Source of the DNA: Stictocephala bisonia
Lineage: Eukaryota; Arthropoda; Insecta; Hemiptera; Membracidae
Assembly: GCA_035578905.1 (NCBI GenBank)
Contig: JAQJVL010000005.1
Span: forward strand, 4,904,480 to 4,968,479
Length of the DNA: 64,000 nt
Direction: 5' to 3'
Within the stretch, counting starts at the first letter, position 1. Every line of letters begins with the position of its first letter. The position numbers and the translations under genes were made by a program. Positions 56,756-64,000 of this stretch are shown here, piece by piece. The notes under the pieces were generated by a model, which was not told the DNA's origin, did no database searches, and was given only the letters and a program-made list of their open reading frames with translations.

Positions 56756-59668
56756 TTTAAACTCCCAACCCATTGCCTTAAAGGAATCGACTTAAAAATA
56801 CCTAAACATAAAGAAATTAATCTCTTTGATAACAATTCAGAAATATTATCTACTTATCTTAATTTTCTGTTTTTAAATGTCCAAGGTCTTGATAAAAAAA
56901 CTGCTGTTTTGGAAAGTTTCCTGATTGGCTTACATGGTATTCAGTTTATATGTCTTACCGAGCACTGGCTGAAAAAAGATGAAATTGACGCTTCCAATCC
57001 GCAAGGCTTTTATTGTGCAGCCTCCTATAGTAGGTCTGAACACATAAGAGGAGGTTCTTTAATATTCGTACGCGATAATTTATGTGCAAAGGAATTTAAT
57101 ATATTTAATTTCTGCCAGGAATTTAACTTTGAAGCCTCAGCCATTATTGTTGAGGAAATTAAACTTATAGCTGTTTCTTTATACCACTCTCCCTCGGGTG
57201 ATGCGTATGAGTTTATTAAAACACTTGACAACCTTCTTGAGTTTTTGGGCTCCTGGTCCAGCTACACTATTATTGTAGGGGGTGATATTAACTCAAAATT
57301 TGATGTAAATACAAATAAAAAAACCGTAACTATCTTCAAAAATATATTGAGGCAGCATAATTTTTATTGTCTTAATAAGGCTGCGACAAGAGGCTATAAC
57401 TGCCTCGACAACGTATTTATTAACAGTCCAGTCAATAAAACATCATGCAAAATTATTCCATTTCCTTATTCAGATCATGATGGTATTCTTCTAGGCTTCC
57501 ACGCCAACAACAAGCAAACACCTAAAACGTCCACATTCTCTGCCAATAAATCTACATTCATTATTCCAAAATCGGTTTATAACGATATATCACTCCATTT
57601 ACACTCTTACGACTGGGACCATTTGCTATCAGAGTACCGAGGCAAAGGAGCTACCTGTATTTTTCAACACCTTTTCTCTTTAATTTTAAATAACATCAAC
57701 TTTTATAAAAAATTAAAGTTACTTAAGTCAAATAAACCTACAAAGCCGCGTCCTAACTGGTTTTCACCAGATCTACTAAAGATGAGAGACAGGCTGTTTT
57801 TTCTACATGGTGTGGCAAAAAGCACCGATAATAAGGCTGTCAAGCACAGCTTTGCTACCCTAAAAAAACAGTACAGAAAATCCATTAAGGAAGCAAAGAT
57901 TTCTCAAAATATAAAATACATTGAGCGCAGCAAAAATAAATGTAAAGCTGCTTGGAACGTTATCAGGAGCAATCAGGGAACATTAAAACAAGATCAAATA
58001 TGTTTCACGCCTAATGAGTATAATGATTTCTGTATTGAGTCTGTCTCCGAATTAAAAACCAAAATTAATAATTTTAAATCTAATGTTGATAACTGTTGTG
58101 TCTTTCTAAATCGCTCTGACGTAACTCTAGTTGCCTTTAGTTGGACTGCCATTACACCAGATGACGTGCTTTCAGCTAGTAAACGCCTCAGTAATTCGGA
58201 CAGCAGTGACATATACTGCATGTCAAATAATCTCATTAAATTCATACTCCCAAGTTTTGTCAATCCCCTTACTTCCTGCATAAATCTATGTCTGAAGGAA
58301 GGAGTTTTTCCTGATCCACTAAAAATCTCTAGAGTGTGCCCAGTATATAAAAAAGGGCCAAAAGATAAGCTAGACAGCTATCGCCCGATATCAATTATTC
58401 CAATCTTATCCAAATTAATTGAAATTTTAGTTTTTGACCAGATTAATGAATTCTTTGAAACAAACCAATTTTTAAGCACATCACAATTCGGATTCAGGAA
58501 AGGCAAATCTACATCAAATGCAATTGACAGTCTTATTAGAACTATTATTCAAACGTTTGAAAATAAAAATCTTGCCCAGGCCACCTTCTGTGACCTGAGC
58601 AAAGCATTTGATTGTGTGAATCATAGCGACCTTTTCAAAAAATTATCTTATTATGGTGTGAACGGGTTACCTCTAAATTTTTTCAAGTCATATCTTACAA
58701 ATCGCAAACAAAAAACTTTTATAAATGGCCAATGGTCGAATGAAGTCTCTTTACATTGTGGAGTTCCCCAAGGGTCCGTACTTGGACCCTTTTTATTTTT
58801 AATATGCATAAATGACCTCCCTCAATGTTTGTCTGCATCTTCTACTATATTGTACGCTGACGACACAACATTTGTCAACATTGGTAAAGACATAGAAGAA
58901 ATTAAATTACTATCTGAAAACACTATTATGAATGCATCCAAATGGTTCCAGGCCAATGGATTTCTTCTAAATAATGATAAGACAAAAAATATATTGTTTA
59001 GCGTGAGATCAGGTTCAGTCAATTATAATTGCCTCAACAACTTCTCATCTAGTGTTAAGTTTTTGGGTGTTTTCATTGACCAGAATCTAAATTGGAATGA
59101 ACATATAGAGCATATATCCAATAGGCTGTCAAGAGTAATTTACCTCTTAAGGCGTTTAACATCTTGTGTTACCATAAATTATGTAAAAATAGCATATTAC
59201 GCTTATTTCCAATCTATTTTTAGATATGGTCTGATTTTCTGGGGGAATTCAAAATGCATTAAGGAAATATTAGTTATCCAAAAAAAAGCAATTAGAGTAG
59301 TTTCAGAATCAAGTTTATTTGAACATTGCAAACCCCTTTTCCAGTATTTGAAAATTCCAACTATTATTAACTTATACCTATTCGATCTCATTTCCTATGT
59401 TTTTCAAAATCCTCATTTGCTACATTTTAATTACAAAAATCATTCTCACAACACCAGACAGAAACTGAACACATCAATACACTTTTCTAGATTGACGAAG
59501 TCTCTTGATAGCCATGTGGTATTGTGCTTGAAAGTATACAATTTCCTTTCCCATTTAGTTTTGAAGTACAGTCAAAAACAATTTTTAACTAAGTTTTACA
59601 TATGGCTCCTGGAAAACCCCTTCTATTCTGTAGATGAATTTTTTACTCTGAACCACATTGACTTCTAA
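56756..59668 (+). CDS. LINE-B ORF2: endonuclease and reverse transcriptase
   Basis: The frame is open from 56756 (stop at 56753) to TAA at 59666-59668, about 970 codons. No ATG precedes the endonuclease, whose first motif is LNVQGLDKKT near 56875, so translation probably depends on re-initiation or frameshifting from ORF1. Endonuclease motifs: CLTEHWLKKDE, GGDINSKFD, CLDNVF and YSDHDGILLG. RT motifs: SYRPISIIPILSKLIE, QFGFRKGKSTSNAID, TFCDLSKAFDCVNH (Asp), CGVPQGSVLGPFLFL, and LYADDTTFV with YADD at 58853-58864. No RNase H follows. It parallels LINE-A ORF2 throughout. All catalytic residues I can check are present, so it could be active. Confidence 0.92.
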   Translation, partial: FKLPTHCLKGIDLKIPKHKEINLFDNNSEILSTYLNFLFLNVQGLDKKTAVLESFLIGLHGIQFICLTEHWLKKDEIDASNPQGFYCAASYSRSEHIRGGSLIFVRDNLCAKEFNIFNFCQEFNFEASAIIVEEIKLIAVSLYHSPSGDAYEFIKTLDNLLEFLGSWSSYTIIVGGDINSKFDVNTNKKTVTIFKNILRQHNFYCLNKAATRGYNCLDNVFINSPVNKTSCKIIPFPYSDHDGILLGFHANNKQTPKTSTFSANKSTFIIPKSVYNDISLHLHSYDWDHLLSEYRGKGATCIFQHLFSLILNNINFYKKLKLLKSNKPTKPRPNWFSPDLLKMRDRLFFLHGVAKSTDNKAVKHSFATLKKQYRKSIKEAKISQNIKYIERSKNKCKAAWNVIRSNQGTLKQDQICFTPNEYNDFCIESVSELKTKINNFKSNVDNCCVFLNRSDVTLVAFSWTAITPDDVLSASKRLSNSDSSDIYCMSNNLIKFILPSFVNPLTSCINLCLKEGVFPDPLKISRVCPVYKKGPKDKLDSYRPISIIPILSKLIEILVFDQINEFFETNQFLSTSQFGFRKGKSTSNAIDSLIRTIIQTFENKNLAQATFCDLSKAFDCVNHSDLFKKLSYYGVNGLPLNFFKSYLTNRKQKTFINGQWSNEVSLHCGVPQGSVLGPFLFLICINDLPQCLSASSTILYADDTTFVNIGKDIEEIKLLSENTIMNASKWFQANGFLLNNDKTKNILFSVRSGSVNYNCLNNFSSSVKFLGVFIDQNLNWNEHIEHISNRLSRVIYLLRRLTSCVTINYVKIAYYAYFQSIFRYGLIFWGNSKCIKEILVIQKKAIRVVSESSLFEHCKPLFQYLKIPTIINLYLFDLISYVFQNPHLLHFNYKNHSHNTRQKLNTSIHFSRLTKSLDSHVVLCLKVYNFLSHLVLKYSQKQFLTKFYIWLLENPFYSVDEFFTLNHIDF

Positions 59669-59839
59669 CCTTTTATTACGTCATAAGACATTATTAAAAT
59701 ATATATTGTATTTCATTTATCTATTTTGTTTTTTAATGTTGAACAAATGTTTGCACTTAGTTTAGTTTAAAATTAAGATGATTTGACATTGTCCATAATT
59801 GTAAACAATTTGACGGCAAATAAATTAATTATTATTATT

Positions 59840-61458
59840 CTTATTTGTTAAGCTATTATCTTTTCCAATAATGTTGGATATGTTATCAGAGCTAGAAGTC
59901 CTCTCAGGTTCAAGGTATACAAACTCCTGGTGTCCCTCCATAATTTGGTCTCCAGAGTAATGTGATAATGTCGTCAGGATGAACATCGTAGCGGGCGGAA
60001 TTGTTGTGATACAAACTGGCCTTGAAGGACTTAAAACCTTCAACTCACTTTCCATTTTCTGGTGAAAGAATTAAAGAGACTTAAAACACTCATTAGTTCC
60101 AGCAATTAGAATGAGGGACCTAGCTGTATAGTATTGGCTCTCCATCCACAGAAACACTTCCGTTACTGCATAAGCCCCTTCCTGTGGCTATAAGCTAAAA
60201 GTTCAACCTTGTTCATACCCAAAGTTGAGAGAAACCCTATCTGTCCCTCTTGCATTCCTAGGTTTGGTTCGATTGAATTGAGGTTTTCTAAGATTTTGTT
60301 ATATATTTCTTCCCATCTTTGTTTTGTTGAAGAAGAACGTTAAATATATTTTACATGGATAAGGAAGATTCTTTAATAGTTTTGTGTTTTTAGGATTTTT
60401 GCCACTTCCCGTCCTTTAGAGTGGGTGATTTTATTAATGTCTTGACAAGTTGAAGACTTATTACTGGATTCATCGGCTACTAGATATTGAAATATAATAT
60501 CACAGATTGATTATCTGTAAAGTGTATAATGTATGTATGCAAACTTCGGAGCTCAGTTTAGGCATCAAAGGAGTTGTAGAATGACGTCAGTAAAAATCGT
60601 TAGATAAATGATAAATGTCACAGTCAACAGTGTTTGTCTGTGTGGCACGCCAACAATTTGTAGTGATGTTTAATTTTCAGTCCCAGTGGATTTTTTCAAT
60701 TTTTCGTATATATGTTGAACATCAGGTAAATTGTATGTTTGGATTTAGTCAGAGTACAGAAATAACTTCTAACAAACACCATTAAACTCCAGTGTGGGCG
60801 TTCGGTTTTGTTTTTCTTGAGGTTCATCTGGAGTTATCTCTTGGTGTAAATCGTGAATTGGGAATAAAATATGAGTTTTTCATTCAGTTTCAGGGGCTCT
60901 ATGAGGAGGCCTTACTTGAAGGCATTTTTTTGCATTAGTTACAACGGTGTTAATAAGAAGAACTTTACTGTCAGATTGTAAAATAGTGGATGTACAAAAA
61001 TCAGATTGTGATGGTTTGCTTACTTATTTTAGGTGCTACGTAAGGTGAGGTTGAGGAGTGACCTTTCTGTGCTGATACAGTGTTGTTGTAACTTGAACAT
61101 TTCTTTGAATGTACACTCAAGGATATACTCATTTTACCAAGTACTAGTTGTTTATTTGATTGAGCTTTTTCTATTATGTGTTGAGGATTATTATTAAGCG
61201 CATTTACAGCTACCACCTACTTTTCTGTTTCTGTAATATCTACTTTAAAACTTTCTTTGTACCATTTTACAATAGAATCCAATATTTAGTTGTTTCGTTA
61301 TTTATAAAGCATATGTATGTTCTGTTTACAAAGCCTGCTTCACAGGTTGAGAAAAATTAAACTTGTATTTTCTTTGTCATTTTACTTTATCATTAACTTT
61401 AATCTCATCTATAATTTCGACCTTTTTTTGTTTTTGGATGCGTATGAGATGTATTATG
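59840..61458 (-). other. Intron; possible SGNH ORF1 relic of another LINE
   Basis: Minus strand about 60420 to 59850 shows HSKGREVAKIL, then LILIAGTNECF (like SGNH block III GTND), then SRPVCITTIPPATMF in a shifted frame. This order resembles a decayed LINE ORF1 esterase domain of a third lineage. A further open piece lies at 61001-61216. Evidence is thin. Confidence 0.3.
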
Positions 61459-61565
61459 TACAGTAGAAGTAAACGTTACACAACACAAATTTATTACAAT
61501 ATAAGCACAAAATGCACAAATATATTACAATACAAGTACAAAATGCACGAACATTATGGTGATCG

Positions 61566-61608
61566 ATTTCGGTGAACCACGCTCACCTTCCTCAGACCAG
61601 AGGTATTC
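61566..61608 (-). ncRNA. Hammerhead ribozyme, left flank copy (antisense)
   Basis: Reverse complement of the motif at 63232-63274, with all core bases identical: TGGT, CTGAGGA, stem II GGTGA/TCACC, GAAA, ATCGAT, C, ACCA. It would act on transcripts entering from the right. Confidence 0.6.
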
Positions 61609-61754
61609 ACAAAAGAATGAAAAATGGTGTTCAACAACTCAATTTATAGGCCTATGATCACGTGACCCCATTGGCTGGAATCGTCAAAATGGCGGCTGCT
61701 GTGATATTATTGGTTAATTCCTATTGGCTGTTACTTCTCTTCTTGCTTTTAACC

Positions 61755-62557
61755 TTGAAAATAAATATACCGTTAAGAACAGTATTGACTTTGTCGATAA
61801 GGTCAATCATGTAAAATTTTGTAATAAGACTAGGTTAGCCTCATTTGGACATATGTAGTCTGTATACTAATATTCCAGTTGATGAAGTGATCAACTTAGT
61901 TAAAGAAAAACTTGTAGAACAACAATATGAAAAAATGTATGTAAATCAAATTGTAAAGTTGCTCAAAACTATCTTGAAACAAAATTACTTCTGTTTCAAT
62001 AACAAATTTTATTTACAAAATGATGGTTTAGCTATGGGTAGTCCACTGTCAGCCATTTTGTTAGAAGTTTATTTACAGCATCATGAAGACTCCATTTTAG
62101 ATAAATTAAAAAAGGAACATGATATCATATTTTACACATGTTATGTTGATGATATTCTGGTTTTATTTAACGAGAAATCATGTAATGACGTAGATAATAC
62201 GTTAAATATACTTAATTGTCACCACCAGAAGCTTAGTTTACCAGTGAACTTGAATCTATGAATGAAATTAACTTTTTGGATCTAAAAATAATTTATGATC
62301 ATAACAAACTTTCATATCGAATTTTCAGGAAACCTATCCAAACCAATTGTACAATAAATAACAGTTCTGTCCATCCCCCGTCTCACAAAACAGCTAGCTT
62401 CAGAAGTATGTTATATAGGGCGTATTCAATACTATTAAGTGTTGTAGATATAAAACAAGAAATAAGTGTAATAAAATCAATAGCTGTTGCAAATGGATAC
62501 AAGGCATCAATAATTGATGAAATCGGAAGTAGAATAAAAAAGAAAATAGAAAATTAG
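61755..62557 (+). pseudogene. Penelope-like reverse transcriptase (5'-truncated)
   Basis: It begins mid-domain with NKYTVKNSIDFVDKVNH. After a one-base shift near 61843 come DICSLYTNIPVDEVINL (first catalytic Asp region), GLAMGSPLSAILLEVYL and CYVDDILVLF (YVDD). A second frame follows from 62258 with NEINFLDLKI and RKPIQTNCTINNSSVHPPSH, typical of Penelope RT ends. The GSPLS motif and telomerase-like RT style separate it from the LINE RTs here. Frameshifts make it non-functional. Confidence 0.85.
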
Positions 62558-62599
62558 AGACGAAAACCGAACAACACTTAAAAAAGAAAAATCCGATAA

Positions 62600-63117
62600 A
62601 GAACAAAAGAATTATGTATCCGTCCATTACAATGGACCATTTACACAGAGTTGGTAATAGATTTAAGAAATCATTAGCTTTTAAGACTTGTAATACTATG
62701 TCCAATATTTGACACCCTAATATTGAAAGTGAAGATAAAATCAATAATTCAGAAATATATAGGATTAACTGTAATGATTGTAATATGTTTTACATAGGTC
62801 AGACTGTAAATTTTAGCAAAAGATATAAAAACCATGTCTCTGCTTTTAAAAATAAGAAACCTGAAAGATCTAATGTAGTTAAACACCTTCTGAATTGTAC
62901 CCACAGTTTGGATAAAATAGATGAAAATGTAGATATTTTAAAAGTTTATAAGAAGGGTCGTATTATGAATGCTTGGGAAGAGTTATTTATTTTTAAAGAA
63001 AAATGTAAGGATCGTGATAAATTAATGAATGAACAGGCTATTTTTGAATCTGAAATAGTTTTTAATAATGTATTTTCAGCGAATAAAAGAAGAGAAGTAA
63101 CAGCCAATAGGAATTAA
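62600..63117 (+). pseudogene. Penelope-like GIY-YIG endonuclease domain
   Basis: It reads SEIYRINCNDCNMFYIGQTV then KRYKNHVSAF, a C-x2-C knuckle followed by the GIY-YIG-type core (FYIGQT with downstream Arg and His). It ends at 63117 with Glu-rich WEELFIFKEK. The stretch before it (62600-62740) is coding-like with a TGA near 62709. The main open part is 62785-63117. In EN-plus Penelope elements this domain cuts the target DNA. Confidence 0.85.
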
Positions 63118-63231
63118 CCAATAATATCACAGCAGCCGCCATTTTGACGATTCCAGCCAATGGGGTCACGTGATCATAGGCCTATAAATTGAGTTGTTGA
63201 ACACCATTTTTCATTCTTTTGTGAATCCCTC

Positions 63232-63274
63232 TGGTCTGAGGAAGGTGAGCGTGGTTCACCGAAATCGATCACCA
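63232..63274 (+). ncRNA. Hammerhead ribozyme, right flank of the Penelope-like element
   Basis: Stem I TGGT (63232-63235) pairs with ACCA (63271-63274). Core CTGAGGA is 63236-63242, with one extra A. Stem II is GGTGA (63244-63248) with TCACC (63256-63260). GAAA is 63261-63264. Stem III is AT/AT around a CG loop (63264-63269), and the predicted cleavage C is 63270. Short stems I and III fit the minimal hammerheads reported in Penelope elements. The extra base between the core and stem II is a departure from the textbook form. Confidence 0.65.
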
Positions 63275-63372
63275 TAATATTCGTGCATTTTGTACTTGTA
63301 TTGTAATATATTTGTGCATTTTGTGCTTATATTGTAATAAATTTGTGTTATGTGACGTTTTCTTGTTCTGTA

Positions 63373-64000
63373 TATGTGTACCAGCACTTATTATGTTAAT
63401 TGAAAAACTAATGTATTATGTGTCTATCAATAGTAAAGGAAAGTATTTACTGTATATAACAATTGTATATAAGCCCACCTCAATCAGGAACTCCAGCAAG
63501 AATGTGAATAAACAAAGTGCATAACACTGCAGACGGCCCTCAGAGCAGAAGACAGAATAGATCAGCTGATCAACCTGATCTGTTACTGTAGGTGGTTCCA
63601 CAAACAGAACCGGCTAAAGCTAGCTGGCTGATTTGTGCCCGTCACTGCTGGGGTCACCTGAGTACACACTTCCTATCATTTACCTCTCACTGAATCAAAC
63701 TAAAAGATCACTTTTACAAATTAATACAAATCACTTTTAATGAAAATTACTGTATGTAATGAAAGTTCTGGTGTACTAAAACCACTGTTTCTAGCTAAAT
63801 AAGCTCTAACTTTCAGTTACATTCCCACTGAAAAAACATATGATTAAACTCATTCATGAATTTGAGTAGTGTCTTTTTAAATTTGTGTTAAAAATAGATC
63901 ACCAAAATTTAAACTGACTGTCCTAGTGGAATTAGTTTGGTTGTGTTGAATATATTAGCACGCTTTAGAAAGTTAATTCATCTACTACATGCACAATTTG
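63373..64000. other. Intron or intergenic sequence at the right edge
   Basis: No gene seen. An open frame at 63312-63524 overlaps the Penelope flank and is accidental. Confidence 0.5.

Larger units (their letters stand above)
53870..59839 (+). mobile_element. LINE-B: non-LTR retrotransposon, near full length
   Basis: ORF1 is 53924-56665, ORF2 is open 56756-59668, and a short 3'UTR ends CGGCAAATAAATTAATT then (ATT)n at about 59839. The ORFs carry no nonsense codons, so this is a young copy. The tail matches LINE-A. The 5' limit is uncertain; the 22-bp array just upstream may or may not belong. It lies in the intron after host exon h in the sense orientation. Confidence 0.9.
61459..63372 (+). 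mobile_element. Penelope-like element with long inverted flanks
   Basis: The left flank (61459-61745) is the reverse complement of the right flank (about 63086-63372), roughly 287 bp each. The right copy includes the last codons of the endonuclease plus the 3'UTR, so the left flank is an inverted copy of the element's own 3' end joined to a 5'-truncated RT. Penelope-type elements are known for such inverted or partial terminal repeats and for hammerhead ribozymes within them; both are seen here. Confidence 0.88.

Overview
The window reads as animal nuclear DNA, most likely from an insect. It is AT-rich, has GT-AG introns, and carries a dense, nested set of invertebrate mobile elements: non-LTR retrotransposons, a Penelope-like element, mariner, pogo/Tigger, hAT, piggyBac and tRNA-derived SINEs. 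No bacterial features were seen. I cannot name the species.

Host genes. Bases 1-458 (minus strand) are the 5' coding exon of NAXD, the ATP-dependent NAD(P)HX dehydratase; the gene runs off the left edge. On the plus strand, eight exons (6410-6600, 10329-10438, 15896-16000, 20129-20427, 23387-23487, 25243-25400, 48165-50097, 52676-52780) keep reading-frame phase across every junction. They encode part of one large, Ser/Glu-rich, mostly disordered protein that I cannot name. Its first exon(s) and its 3' end are not identified here. Almost everything else is its introns.

Repeats. 1985-5690 is a tandem array of about 28 copies of a 131/134-bp unit with a dimeric higher-order pattern. Shorter GT-rich minisatellites lie at 19090-19680, 24720-25080 and 53200-53270, and a 22-bp array at 53495-53665.

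Mobile elements with ends defined by TIRs and target duplications: piggyBac-type 9459-10167 and 23879-24580; hAT 13300-15876 (8-bp TSD); pogo/Tigger-type 17115-18467, 40627-41454 and 27789-31635 (the last with a nearly intact transposase); mariner 46675-48009; and a foldback mariner 44638-45394. A further foldback DNA-transposon relic sits at about 41950-42830.

The most notable content is two related non-LTR retrotransposons. LINE-A (minus, about 35400 to 26156) is split by the Tigger. LINE-B (plus, about 53870-59839) has a 913-codon ORF1 and a long intact ORF2. Both ORF1s join a Ulp1/SENP-type cysteine protease domain to an SGNH esterase domain. LINE-B ORF1 additionally carries a macrodomain that keeps the Lys and Asp of the TARG1/OARD1 ADP-ribosyl hydrolases at the same spacing. 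The element therefore appears to carry enzymes able to remove both ubiquitin-like and ADP-ribose marks.

A Penelope-like element (61459-63372) has about 287-bp inverted flanks, each containing a hammerhead-ribozyme fold. A mariner-interrupted copy of just these flanks lies at 46489-48073, and related hammerhead-like cores occur elsewhere.
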